Positions 21,030 through 31,539 are shown, counted from the stretch's first letter. The stretch is DNA of 64,000 nt from Acanthosepion pharaonis (GCA_903632075.3 CAHIKZ030000393.1:580001-644000); one strand, 5' to 3'. Program-made: numbers and translations. Notes: generated by a model not told the origin, from the sequence alone.

Positions 21030-22685
21030 ATATCATTATTATTAAGATATATGTATTTTTTTTGTCTTTATTAATCTTCCCTCTATCTCAGTCGCTGTGT
21101 CCACTACCCTTACTCTTCGATCGAATTAAAACCAACCAGCTTTCGTTTTGGGGATTTTTTTTATTCTTTTTAATTTACCGTCTACGGAAACTATAAAAAA
21201 TTATTTCTTTCTCTCCTCGTCCTTTGTTTTGAAATGCCTCTTTTATTGTCTATCATTAAATGTAGTACGCCCAGGAAAATATTTCAATATTTAATTACAT
21301 GTTAATCAAATTAATATCTCTTTCATATAGTTTATAACCAAACGTTTCTGTTTATTAAAAGTCACTCAGACATTATTTCCTCGTTCTCTCAAAAGCATCT
21401 GATTCCCCCCCCCCACATAATTTTCTTCCAGGTTATTTATTTAAAGAGGAAACGAACGCATAAAACGCAAATCCGAGTTAGGTTTTATCAGTTGCCGTAT
21501 GCGTCTATTCGGTTCGTTTGATATTACTTGAGAAAGAGACAAAGATGTATAAGGCGATCAAGATATGATGCCTCTCTCTTTCTCTCTCGTGATTCGACTG
21601 GCTGCTTTTCATAGTGTGGATTGCAATGACCCCCCCTACTCTTGTTGTAGCGCTGCAGGCGCTAAAAAGGTAAAAGTGGGGATGGGATAAAGGAAAGCGA
21701 ATTCTTCTGGGTTTCCTATTATATATCTCTTTCTTCCCCATCTTGCTGTAAATGACGCCAGCCAAAATGTGTTTGTCTTTTTTCGCTTCACATGGCAGAT
21801 ATGTAAAAATTGCCAATTTTTTTTTTTTTTTTTTTTTTTATTTTAGATATATAAAGATTTCCATGTGTCCTAAGAAATATATCACCTCAAAATAAACACA
21901 AAAAGTTTGTTACCGATTTGTGTGGACACAGTCTTGGAAATTGTGAAACAGCGAACAGGGGATAATAGTAGAGTGTGTAGCGCGGCGGAAATGTGAAGGG
22001 ATCATAACCTGTGGGGTGTGTTGCCATGGTCAGATGCAAAAATAAATAACAGAACTGTCCAACAAACACAAATGACAAAGTTTGTAATAAGCTATAACAC
22101 GAAAAACAACAGGGCAAAAAAAATAATATAAAGCAAGCAAACAATATATACAAGGCAAATTAAACGTAATCAATCAAATCAAAAGTAATATGGCAAAATG
22201 TTCATAAACTAAGAATTGAGGTTGACACAAAACTAATTTCGGACAAACAAATGTAGAGTTCTGACTTCAAGACAAGACAGATCGGGACTGAGTCATATGA
22301 AACTGAAAACCGGCTAACTTTATTTGCTAGGAAAAAAATCCCATCATGCATTTGTGTTCTTTTCTTTATAAAAGGGGAGAGGCAAATATTTTGCTGTCAT
22401 TCCCACTGAAGATTGAAATCAACACAAACAAATAAAAAAAATTGGCAAGATAGGAATAAAAATAAATTTAATACTGTCACAATGAATGAGATTTGGGAAG
22501 TGTTAAAATGAAATCGGCAAGAAAAGTGGCTTGAGCAGCAAAAACGTATTTGAAAAAGTCGGCGTTGCGAATGTAAAACGAGACAAAAGTTGGAGGTTTA
22601 TCAACTCTTTGTAGGTTATTTAAAGCCAAAACATATATTTGTAATGTTAGAATTTTTCTTTCCCGGGTGAATATTGCATTAACAT
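21030..22685. other. No gene recognised
   Basis: The first 50 bases resemble D3 (TATTAAGATATATGTAT). The rest has a poly-T run at 21818-21840 and no readable domain. Confidence 0.5.
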
Positions 22686-22689
22686 TTTT

Positions 22690-22865
22690 AGATATAAGAC
22701 CTACTACTCAACCCTATAGCCGGGGTAATGGAGGGGGGAGATGTAAACATAGCATTCGCAAGGGTATTTACTCATAAGGGATTGCAACGAACACGACTGG
22801 AATTCGAACACAACTCTCCGATTTCTCATTCTGAGCCGCTATCCATGACACCACCGGCACATAAT
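22690..22865 (-). mobile_element. SINE-S, diverged
   Basis: On the minus strand: GGTGGTGTCATGGATAGCGG, GTGTTCGAATTCCAGTCG (B box) and AATACCCTTGCGAATG. Body cut short. Confidence 0.75.
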
Positions 22866-23415
22866 AAGAACACTGACTGAAAAAAAAGAAAGCAGTGAAT
22901 CTACCATAGTTAACTGAACATTATAAAGAAAAACATTTAAGCTAGGCGAAGAATTACAGCCACAATTATTTCTCAAGAGTAATTTTAATGATGAATGTAG
23001 AAATGTATTGGACGAACCTATTCTGTAGGATAGGGATTGCGTCCTTCATATAGTAATTAACGAGTTTAAAGTTAGAAGTGAAGAAATTACAAATTAGGGG
23101 GGGATTTCTTTCTTTCTAGTGCAATTTCTAACTAATAGGTTTTAAGCTAAATAATATGTCCATGACAATGATCCTTTTCATCCTACAAAGCTGAATATTA
23201 CTCAAGAATAAGACTTCAAGAATATTAATATCATACAAAATATATATAATGAAAATGAGTCGTCTCTCATATTAAAAAACAATATTCAAACAAGGAAGTT
23301 TTTCGAGAAAGAAATAAAAGCTGATGCAGGCAGTGTTTAAGTCGAAACAGTAGAAAAATTAAGAAAATCAATCTGCTGCAGACTAATAAGAATTTCAAGA
23401 CGGTTCTCTCGCATT
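22866..23415. other. No gene seen
   Basis: AT-rich, no domain or repeat match recognised. Confidence 0.5.
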
Positions 23416-23419
23416 TTTT

Positions 23420-23850
23420 CCATCCTAGTCAAGGTAATAAAGTCACTAAGCCGCTAAGGTTTACTAAGAGTTATATAATATAAGTAGGAAAAAAGTTATT
23501 AAAGAGTGAGAAGAATAAAAGAACAAAAATTAAGAAGACAGATAACGATTGATATTCCGTTTCAATAGCTGAAAATCTATTGACAATTTCTTCGATATAA
23601 TTGTTTCACTTCACCTCAATAGAGAACGTCAAGATGGCGTAATGAGTTGCCCTTATGGGGGTTAGCAACAGCCGTGCTGATGGAGGGAAAAATGTTTCTC
23701 TATGATGATTAAATGATAGCAGTTTCATTTTTGGAGGCATTAAAATTTACAAGCCATGTCCTGCCCCAGTTAACAGCTAACTGGCTTTCATGTAACAACT
23801 AAAGAAGCAAATCTCACTCCCACCTCCCCAGTCTGTGGTAATCCCAGGTG
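23420..23850 (-). pseudogene. LINE-A fragment (post-catalytic RT and 3' tail)
   Basis: The minus strand reads VNWGRTWLVNFNASKNE, INHHRE and LTFSIEVK.NNYIEEIV, matching the LINE-A region after the active site. It then drops directly to the AT-rich 3' tail and the CACTAAGCCGCTAAGG-type end (23420-23450), so the RT thumb is deleted. Confidence 0.7.
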
Positions 23851-24129
23851 AAATCTGCGTTTGGATTCATTTGACGGTCTGGTGTGAAATTTGAGTGCAA
23901 TGCAATATCCATTCTGTTATAGAACAATAATAATTTGATCAATAAAGGTAACTGTCCCAATAATGGCGAGATATTAAACTCCGGCTTGTTCTTTCTTATA
24001 TCAAAGCCCTAGTAAGGACATTAAATCAAGTGACGTATCGAAAAGTCTCTAAAATTCATTCGGAATGTACACGCTCAGGGCTCTTCACAACTTACTTTTC
24101 TCTATAGCTGTGAATTTTCTTAACATTGG
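23851..24129. other. Unassigned, possibly LINE-A upstream part
   Basis: No clear block. The minus strand could extend the neighbouring LINE-A copy but is too decayed to say. Confidence 0.4.
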
Positions 24130-24310
24130 GATATGTAATTGAAGTTTCTTTTTTTATTATTATTTCACTCCCGGGAAAGGCAATGAAGCCACTAAGGAGC
24201 AATGGATTGCTGAGTTTTAGAGAGTATGAAAAAAAAAGAAGAAAATACTATTAAGGATGGAGAATAATAAAAGGAAAAGAATTAAAAAGACAAGAGACAA
24301 AGCTTGAGCA
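24130..24310 (-). pseudogene. LINE-A 3' tail
   Basis: GGCAATGAAGCCACTAAGG with the AATAATAAAAGGAAAAGAAT tail matches the LINE-A 3' ends at 8.75 and 53.4 kb. Only the last 150 bases remain. Confidence 0.65.
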
Positions 24311-24437
24311 ACTGCCATTTTTGCTTTATGGAACCTATCAGACTAAAAGAGTCAATAGGTGTGTTCTCAGGATAAACACCTAGGTGAGAATTGTCATATC
24401 TTTACGTTGCCTATATATGTTAGATGTGTTTATATAT

Positions 24438-24438
24438 G

Positions 24439-24472
<34 letters not shown>
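24438..24472. repeat. (AAT)n microsatellite
   Basis: Eleven AAT-type units, immediately before a LINE-C fragment. Confidence 0.97.
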
Positions 24473-24473
<1 letters not shown>

Positions 24474-24474
24474 T

Positions 24475-24905
24475 GCTCTATATCTGCACTAGAAAATCTG
24501 AAACTTCCACGGAAAGGAAACTGAAAAAGAATTGGTATGAACATCACCCAGACACGTTGTAACAATTTTATGGGTCTTCACAATAAATCACAAACAAAAC
24601 AATCAAAGCTACTCACTCAGAAATCATCATTAGAGACGGCAAAGAAAAAAAAATGCTTCCTTATTGATATGGCAGTCCCAGCAGACTGCAATATATCTTT
24701 GAAAATCTTCAAAAAGCTATCAAAATACAAGGACCTTGAAATCGAAATCTCAATAATGTGGCACATGAGGACATTAACAATTGGATTCCTTGGATTTACT
24801 GGAAAAGATTCCAATAGAGACATTGAAAGAATCCCTGGTAGCCCATGCCTTAAAGAAATTGTTATACCGGAACGTACCTATTTCTATTGTAAATAGATTC
24901 TCCCA
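24475..24905 (+). pseudogene. LINE-C C-terminal fragment
   Basis: Encodes WYEHHPDT-like, then CFLIDMAVPADCNISLKIFK, LSKYKDLEIEISIMWHMRT and IERIPGSPCLKEI. This is the conserved tail of a non-LTR retrotransposon polyprotein (family: CLLIDMxVPxDxNVSxKxxEKLSKYKDLEIE). The block from 24537 is open for about 119 codons. A PVVIGALG-type stretch is shortened. Confidence 0.85.
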
Positions 24906-24961
24906 CAGATAATAAGTAGTAGTAGTAGTAGCAGTCGCCAGTGAAGCTCAGTGAGTTGGTC

Positions 24962-25199
24962 TGATTTCAGTCTGAAGTCGGACGACCGGCTGAACGGTTG
25001 AACTCTCTGCCTTCGGGCGGGGAGGAACCCGAACGAGGCTACGCCGAAGGGCGGAGTCTCTTTCGGGGAGGTAAACCGACCCTGAACCCGTTTATATGGG
25101 TTCAAAGGGCATATTTTTGGCCGAGCCCACGGGCTCAGAGATCCCACGTTAAACCGGCCTTGTGCCACATGACGCCCTCGTGGGGGGGGACTAAATACC
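24962..25199 (+). mobile_element. GC-rich SINE-like repeat with 16-bp direct flanks
   Basis: 238 GC-rich bases flanked by identical GCTCAGTGAGTTGGTC at 24946-24961 and 25200-25215, consistent with target-site duplication. Internal landmarks GAGGCTACGCCGAAG, CGGGGAGGTAAA, CCGAGCCCACGGGCTC and CCTTGTGCCACAT recur, on the opposite strand, in the tandem pair at 50755-51205, and in part at 33905-33960. No coding. A tRNA head was not clear. Confidence 0.65.
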
Positions 25200-25364
25200 G
25201 CTCAGTGAGTTGGTCGGTCAGTCAGTCAGTCGATGTCGGACATTAAAGTATCAACCACCACAACTAGATTGCTGCGTCCTTAACTATTATTGCAAGTTCC
25301 TAACGTTTTGTACGTCGAACCTAATTTAGGACCGACTCAGTAAAAATCAAGCCTCCACTGTGAA

Positions 25365-25790
25365 AACTACTCTACAACAGAAATACAAATATTCACAATT
25401 ACAGCCTAAACATTACGAAGGACTTTATCTATGTAAAATATGTGCGTTTTTTTTTTTGTTTTTTTTTTTTATCAACTGCTCAGTGGAAAAATCGAAATCT
25501 CAAAAATGTGGCATATGGGAACATCAACAATCCTCTTGTAGTTGGAGCCCTCTGAATGATTGGGAAAGATTCCAGTAGACTCATTGAAGGGGTTCCTGGT
25601 TGCCTATGCCTTAAAGAAATAAAAGAAAATGTTTTCACGAGTACAGCGCACAGCTTTCAAAGAGCTTTATCGATTTAATTTTTTTTTCTTCTTTTATATT
25701 GCTCAGTGGAAAATGTCATAATGCCATTTCTGATCTTATGCCTCTGGTCGGGACCCGGAAAGAAATGAGTACACACCAAAAATCAAAGGA
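25365..25790 (+). pseudogene. Two short LINE-C tails
   Basis: 25370-25440 has the ACATTACGAAGGACTTTATCTATG 3' block (LRRTLSM end). 25480-25620 repeats KSQKCGIWEHQQS- and IPGSPCLKEI-type codons in shifted frames. 25720-25790 is the GGGACCCGGAAAGAAATGAG end that leads into (AAT)n. Both are nonfunctional. Confidence 0.7.

Positions 25791-25832
<42 letters not shown>
25791..25832. repeat. (AAT)n tail
   Basis: Directly follows AAATCAAAGGAAATAAT, the usual LINE-C 3' terminus. Confidence 0.95.
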
Positions 25833-25833
<1 letters not shown>

Positions 25834-26194
25834 TCTGGCATGCACAAAAAGATTTATTATCAATGATTTTAATGAGGAAATATATTATTACCAAACATTT
25901 GTCCAGTGAAATCATCGATTTGATAAATTCTGACGTAACATATCTGCATATTCATATATAGTGTTAAAAATTTAGTCTCTTTCTGGGGAAAGAGCTCCCA
26001 CTCTAGGAAAAATATCGTCTGTATATAATGACAATGTCTACACACGCATCAACATCACAATGTGTGTGTCAATTTCACGACAGTGTTGATCATAAAATGC
26101 ATTGAAAGTTAAATCCACTCTATATCTCATCATCCACCTTCTAATGATGGTCTGTGTTACAGTTTTTGTGTATATATATGTACGTGACTAGTGA

Positions 26195-26483
26195 GCGAGT
26201 CAAAATGACTTAATTCCCTTTATAGTCTACCAATAGAAGGTTGACGAATCAGAAGCCGCAGAACATTGTATCCGTCGTGTATAAAGGCGGCCATCTCAGT
26301 TCTCCTACCGGAATGACCAGAGCCAACCTGTCAGGCGAACATGACAGACGGAAGAACTACGCTCTGCTACCTCGCTGCGATATCCACTGCGAACCAGCAC
26401 TACGCTTTCCTACTGTCTCCGAAATATTCATTGCCAACCTCGGGATTCTATACTCGAAGACGACCGTCAAAATGTCTAACAGT
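26195..26483 (+). repeat. Dispersed repeat D5 with TATA/CCAAT-like motifs, copy 2
   Basis: Same order as 3700-3406 on the minus strand, with CCAATAGAAGG near 26231 and GTATAAAGGCG near 26279. Followed by TGTTGATTTCTA, which recurs after a hammerhead-like core at 26656. Confidence 0.55.
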
Positions 26484-26621
26484 CTGAACCTCAAAGAGAT
26501 GGTTCAGTGTTGATTTCTACAATAATAATATAGTTTCAAATTTAGATTTATTCATAGGAATGGATGGTTAATATCGGGTGTAGAGCATTTATAGATATAG
26601 ACAGCGTGGATATATACTGTG

Positions 26622-26670
26622 TCTGAAGATGGCATCGAAGCCTGAAACCGTGAAGTGTTGATTTCTATGT
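26622..26670 (+). ncRNA. Hammerhead-like core (weak)
   Basis: CTGAAGA, a TGGC ATCGAA GCC stem, then TGAAACCGTG resembles CUGANGA-stem II-GAAA with one extra T. The sequence just after (AGTGTTGATTTCTA) also appears at 26508, as in a terminal repeat. Stems I and III are not convincing. Confidence 0.3.
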
Positions 26671-26809
26671 TGATCGATTGATTTGATTTTTGTCATCAAA
26701 ATTTTCGTGGGATTTAAAGCCGAAATATTTCGGATTGTAAAAATACCGCTTTTTTGCACCCTTTGCCTTTCTGGATACTTCCTTACCCACCTCCACCTCC
26801 TCCCCACTC

Positions 26810-27060
26810 ATGTCCCACATCCAATGAGACACATCTTTCTTGGCATTAGGCATACAGCATATTCAGAACAGCTAATCAAAATGAAGACAAGCATCCGTGG
26901 CTATATCGTTACACAATTTAAGCCTTTAGCAATGGCTGCTTAAGGTGTTTGATCTCCAGTGTTGTGGCGCGTCTTGTCCAGTTAACAGCATCATGATATA
27001 AATAAAGGTTAAGACAGGGGAAGATTAATAATGACAAGAAATACATATATATCTTAATAA

Positions 27061-27062
<2 letters not shown>
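26810..27062 (-). repeat. Dispersed repeat D3, copy 2
   Basis: Inverted copy of 13180-13445, bounded on the right by the (TA)n tract 27063-27126. Confidence 0.65.

Positions 27063-27126
<64 letters not shown>
27063..27126. repeat. (TA)n microsatellite
   Basis: Pure TA; flanked by D3 and by an AAGCCGAAAGCTTAG sequence. Confidence 0.98.
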
Positions 27127-27130
<4 letters not shown>

Positions 27131-27298
27131 AGCTTATGTAAGCCGAAAGCTTAGATCGGATTTAAACATGTATCAATGTGGTGATTTCCATTCGTCTTTC
27201 AATGATAATGTTATTAAGCTTATCACACAATATGAAAGAAACTTACTTAAACTAAAAAGATAAAACTTGTCTATATTATTTAATGAAACATGCATCAA

Positions 27299-27300
<2 letters not shown>
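27127..27300 (+). mobile_element. Penelope-like terminal fragment
   Basis: GTAAGCCGAAAGCTTAGATC at 27137 repeats the GCCGAAAGCTTAGGAC motif of the inverted arms at 27.7-28.0 kb. Beyond that it is AT-rich and ends at another (TA)n. Confidence 0.4.
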
Positions 27301-27357
<57 letters not shown>

Positions 27358-27410
27358 AACACACACACACACATATATATACACAAACATATATATATAT
27401 ATATATATAA
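27301..27410. repeat. (TA)n, (CA)n, (TA)n microsatellite
   Basis: Compound tract with short CA interruptions; (CT)n-rich sequence follows at 27530-27570. Confidence 0.95.
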
Positions 27411-27620
27411 TCTTTTTGGAGATAAAAATAATTTTTCCAGATAAAAGCCGTAATATTTAACCCATTGATAGGGGATGAGGTTAATTCGTATGTTTGCCAG
27501 GGTTATTTGCGCATATGTGCTTCCTATGACCGCTCTCTCTCTCGCTCGCTCTTTCTCTCTCTCTTTCTCTTTATATACAAAATATATATATATATATTGT
27601 GTGTGTTTTTTTGTGTGTGT

Positions 27621-28160
27621 TATGAAATATAACAGGCAATGAATGTCGATTATGTCTGATCATGAGCCGTTCTAATGGTTGAATAAAGACAAAAATTGTC
27701 CAACATTTGGATATCATTATACATTTAGTCCTAAGCTTTCAGCTCACATGAGCCATCCTCAGCGTGGTTATACAGACATTAAACAAAGATATCCACCGTC
27801 AAAGATGATATTTTGATATAGATGATTGCTATACCTCGATAACGGCTGCGGAATAGCAGACGCAGATCGTAAATTCATGACGCGGTTCTATGACGTCATA
27901 CCACGCGATAGACTGAAGTATTACAACAGAACCAATGTCATAGATACAATATATGAAGGTTCTTCTTACTGTGTGTATGTGTGAGTATTATTGGGTTAGC
28001 ATAGCAGCCGAAAGCTTAGGACCAACTTAATAAAAGATATCCAAATGTTGTAAATTTTTGTCTTCATTTTCACCAGAAATTAAAGCAAACGTTCAATCAT
28101 TAGAATGCTTCATGTTCAGACATAACAGACATTCATTGTCTGTTATATTTAATAATATAT
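27621..28160. mobile_element. Penelope-like inverted arms with hammerhead-like core
   Basis: Minus strand 27762-27621 reads CTGAGGA, stem GGCTCATGTGAGCT, GAAAGCTTAGGAC, then GATATCCAAATGTTG, TTTTTGTCTT and GACATTCATTG. Plus strand 28003-28150 reads GCCGAAAGCTTAGGACC, GATATCCAAATGTTG, TTTTTGTCTTC and GACATTCATTGTCTG. So the same terminal sequence occurs in opposite orientations about 240 bases apart. The core fits CUGANGA-stem II-GAAA with a palindromic AAGCTT in place of a looped stem III. No RT or GIY-YIG coding is visible. Class is inferred from structure. Confidence 0.5.
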
Positions 28161-28202
28161 TTTTAAATAATGATCTGCTGCCAATATATATAAAATATTG
28201 AT

Positions 28203-28208
28203 ACATAC

Positions 28209-28283
<75 letters not shown>
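28203..28283. repeat. (CATA)n(TA)n microsatellite
   Basis: Follows the right Penelope-like arm. Confidence 0.97.
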
Positions 28284-28285
<2 letters not shown>

Positions 28286-28644
28286 AGAATATATCGTCTA
28301 TTGTGTGTATATGTCACCGCAAAATGTATCTTTTCCGGTATATCTTCAATGTATTAGACATCTGAGTATATTCATATTTCTCTCACTTAAACCGTCTTTG
28401 ATTTCCCCTCTTTAAAACTTCTCTCTGTTAAATTTTAATCCCCACTTCATCTTTAGACCTTCCTGTTCTTCTCTCGTCTGTTACCCCTCCCTATAGCTTT
28501 CATTTACTCTAACATTCGTTCCACACTCTCATGCATACACTCTCACTAAATTTTATTTTTTTATTCCCGGAGTTGATTTTTTTGTGTTTTCTTTTTGAAT
28601 TTGTAGGTCTGATGACCATGGAATATTAGTGTTTAAGCCTTTTT

Positions 28645-28675
<31 letters not shown>

Positions 28676-28809
28676 GGGGTTTATTTTTTGTGCGCGAAGA
28701 CGAAGGAAAGTTCACACGCTAGTGCGATCATGTCTCTTTTCGATTCTTGATGGACTTGGCAGATGAATTCCGACAGTAGGCTGCCTTCACTTTCTGTGGT
28801 ACACTGATT
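28284..28809. other. No gene seen; (TA)n at 28646-28674
   Basis: AT-rich. Nothing recognisable apart from the short TA tract. Confidence 0.5.
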
Positions 28810-28985
28810 GCCGAATAAAACCCAGTATATCCTGATATTTAACCCATATCTGGGAGAGAAAATTTGGATTCATACCTTCTTTAAGTGTATTTGGGGCGTA
28901 AGGGTATGTAACAAACCCGACTATAATTCGAACTCGGCTCTCAGATTTCCCATTTCGAGCCCTATTCCATCACTCCACCCACGCA
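28810..28985 (-). mobile_element. SINE-S joined to 5S-like sequence
   Basis: Minus strand: GGGTGGAGTGATGGAATAGG head, GAGTTCGAATTATAGTCGGG (B box), then GAAGGTATGAATCC and the CAGGATATACTGGG end. Directly preceded on the same strand by the 5S-rRNA-like sequence 29100-28986. Confidence 0.8.
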
Positions 28986-29100
28986 TCCAAGATGGTATTC
29001 ACAAACGGTCACCCATCTAGATTGTGGTCATGTTCGTCGTTGTTTAACTTCTGTAATAGTACGGGAAATGGTGTTTCAACAGGATACCAAGCGATAAGAT
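28986..29100 (-). pseudogene. 5S rRNA-like sequence
   Basis: The minus strand contains AGAAGTTAAACAACG, GATGGGTGACCG and GTGAATACC in the order and spacing of the 3' two-thirds of eukaryotic 5S rRNA (AAGTTAAGCAACG, GGATGGGTGACCG, GGGAATACC). Upstream GGTATCCTGTTGAAACACC resembles CCATACCACGTTGAATGCACC. These cover the internal promoter region, but substitutions make it a pseudogene or a 5S-derived SINE head. It runs straight into SINE-S, so a 5S-plus-tRNA composite element is likely. Confidence 0.75.
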
Positions 29101-29555
29101 TTTCATCTCGTTTCAAATCAAAGACTGTGAACACCTCTTTTTCAAACAGACAGGAATATCCTCTCAAATGGCAATTCTGGCGCAACACAATCTACATGTC
29201 GCCATTTTTCTCGTTTAGCTCCACGCTAGAAAGAGCTACTTTTAATGAATATGAACACACCATGACTGACGCACACACCGACACAAAAGCTGACGTATTT
29301 CGGTGTGAGAACGAACACACAGACACAATCGCGTTTACGCATAAATCATAACAGGCCTTCTTACACAGAAACGGATGTGTGTATACATATAATTGCCAAT
29401 GCATACATACATAGATTATTTCTTCTTCTATATGCCGTGTGTCTTCACACGAAATGGGAACTATCACTCCTGGCCCTTGGCAGTGTCTCTCTCTTTCAAC
29501 ATGTCTCCAGACCCCTTGTTCTGCCATTCATTCACATTGGCGAATCAGGGAAATC
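29101..29555. other. No gene recognised
   Basis: An open frame of about 119 codons spans 28992-29351 on the plus strand, but its first third is the antisense of the 5S-like sequence, so it is not credible. CACACA-rich patches follow. Confidence 0.45.
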
Positions 29556-29559
29556 GTCC

Positions 29560-29675
29560 ACTGCCTTTCCCAATGTTCCCGCCCTCAATCTGCCCTGTAA
29601 GTTTTCTAAGGCCTCGTTCCATATTATACTTCCAAGAAATTTCAGCTGCCTCTTTTGGATTCTAATATAAGCGTT
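29560..29675 (-). pseudogene. LINE-B tail fragment
   Basis: The minus strand reads RIQKRQLKFLGSIIWNEALENL, matching the LINE-B KRQLKFLGHIMRKEGLENL block. Only about 35 codons. Confidence 0.7.
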
Positions 29676-29834
29676 TTTGTTATCATTTTTTTTTTAAATA
29701 CTTCCTTGTTTCTTACTGGCTCCGTCAATGGAATTCTCGCGATCCTTATGGAGATCCTGATTTCTGTCCTCTTACGCGTATATAATCTTACATTTTCACG
29801 GAGATGAATATATAAGTGTATAATACATAATATA

Positions 29835-30150
29835 TCAGTGTTATTACTGACTCAAACATACCACAGTATTCCTTACTACAAAACAACACCTTCTTACTCA
29901 ATATTTTTACTACAGTCACCATAATACCTCCAAGTCTCTATGTCGTCCTAACTAGTTCCTATATGCACAATGGAAAGTTCGTCAGAACAATTGCCATGGA
30001 AGTATTTATAGAAAAAGCAAGACCTCGTTTAAGGCAGCGAATGTTGGAGGATTTCCTCAAAGATTGAAGAAGAGACTTGAAGCGACAGAGATATGGTTCT
30101 GCAGAAGGATGCGAATGATGTCATGGATCGAGTACGGGACCTAATGATAA
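29835..30150 (+). repeat. Composite of LINE-A (antisense) and LINE-B pieces, copy 1 of 3
   Basis: 29840-30020 matches 32370-32540 and 34435-34620 (shared CAAACATACCAC, CTCTATGTCGTC and CACAATGGAAAGTTCGTCAG). Read antisense, the end (30020-29960) gives the LINE-A FYKYFHGNCSDEL block. 30030-30150 then encodes LEATEIWFCRRMRMMSWIE of LINE-B on the plus strand. The same junction occurs at 32540, so the LINE-A/LINE-B hybrid was duplicated as a unit. Confidence 0.65.
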
Positions 30151-30189
30151 ATAAATTATTTTTTTACATTGGAAATAGTTATTATTTAG

Positions 30190-30249
30190 CACACACACAC
30201 ACAAACACAAACAGACACACACAAGCACACACACACACACGTACATACA

Positions 30250-30309
<60 letters not shown>
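30190..30309. repeat. (AC)n then (TA)n microsatellite
   Basis: Interrupts the LINE-B fragment on its right. Confidence 0.97.
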
Positions 30310-30313
<4 letters not shown>

Positions 30314-30529
30314 GTAGCAGCATAATAGTCCAAATCGTGTTAAGCATAATGGTCCATTCCACAAAATATCCATAAAAAAAGCACTAAACTAATTGAGTTA
30401 CTTTTTTCAAGGTTTTCTAAGAAGTTTAGCTATCTTGACATCATTTATCGTAACAATCACTGAAAAACCCTTTAAGTTATTCAGCTAAAAAGAGTACAGA
30501 TAAAAATTGTTTTGTATCAGACCCACTGC

Positions 30530-30935
30530 CTTCCCAACTGAGCAATAATGAGAGGAAAAAGATCATTCAGGCCTTAATTAATGCTGCCAACCTTCATACT
30601 CTGGCTTCTATCTGAAAAATCCATTCAAGGACTATCATGAGAAAAGGGAATAATCAGGAGCTCACAACAGGAAGAGGGATCATCATTTCAACTTAGAGGT
30701 AAAGAAATCATTTAGAAAACATTTAACCCAATCCATAAGACATATGACACAAGAGAGAGGAGTTTCAACTACGATAGAAGTGTGAACAAGTCGATAGTCA
30801 AAGAGCAGTGAAATGAGACTTGAAAATGAAATCGTATATGAAACATGTGAGAAAACTTGTTAATCCAGAACAGAAAATTAGAAGGTTAGAGAGGACGAAG
30901 ATCATCTTGAATCAGTTGTAAAGTGATTCTGGAAT

Positions 30936-30940
<5 letters not shown>
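30530..30940 (+). pseudogene. Tc1/mariner-type transposase, N-terminal part
   Basis: Broken frames give KIIQALINAANL, REGVSTT, LKMKSYMKHVRKL and IRRLERTKIILNQL. These fit the paired helix-turn-helix and linker of a mariner-like transposase (RRIVxEDLGLKSY...KQRLERCKxLL). No catalytic residues are left, because it runs into (TA)n. A short match to RRLERTK recurs at 34365-34395. Confidence 0.6.
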
Positions 30941-30978
<38 letters not shown>

Positions 30979-31147
30979 CTATGATTAATTAATGATGAAT
31001 ATGTCATTTTCGATATGATCCATTTCCTCGCGATCCTTCTATTAAGCTCGGAGCGTAATTATACATTCTTATTGCTCAAAGCTCAGTCCAACAGTGTTAT
31101 AAAAACCTCAGAGATTTCTTTTTATGCTACCTTTAATCATTAATAAC

Positions 31148-31211
<64 letters not shown>

Positions 31212-31246
31212 TTTGTTTAAATATATATTTTTAAACAAAAATATTA
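30940..31246. repeat. (TA)n tracts and AT hairpin
   Basis: TA tracts at 30940-30975 and 31146-31206. At 31207-31246 AATATTTTTGTTTAAA is followed after 8 bases by its exact reverse complement, a 16-bp-stem hairpin. Confidence 0.9.
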
Positions 31247-31364
31247 TTATAATATAAGCTCTACTTCTGTATGGAGCACTGTCTTCTTAAAAATAAAAAC
31301 AAAAAATACTAAGGACCCCGGATTATGCACCCAACGTGTTTTTTCTATTTTCTGCATACCTACG

Positions 31365-31368
<4 letters not shown>

Positions 31369-31427
<59 letters not shown>

Positions 31428-31466
31428 CGTGTGTGTGTGTGTGTATAGGAAAGGTATTAATCATCT

Positions 31467-31511
<45 letters not shown>
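31369..31511. repeat. (TA)n, (GT)n, (TA)n microsatellites
   Basis: TA 31369-31418, GT 31419-31444, TA 31470-31511. Confidence 0.97.
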
Positions 31512-31513
<2 letters not shown>

Positions 31514-31539
31514 AAGCCGCTAACCATATATATAGAAGC

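Noticed and set aside
28992..29351. 119-codon plus-strand ORF as a host gene
   Set aside because: Its first third is antisense to a 5S rRNA-like sequence and no domain, repeat-free context or splice signals support it.
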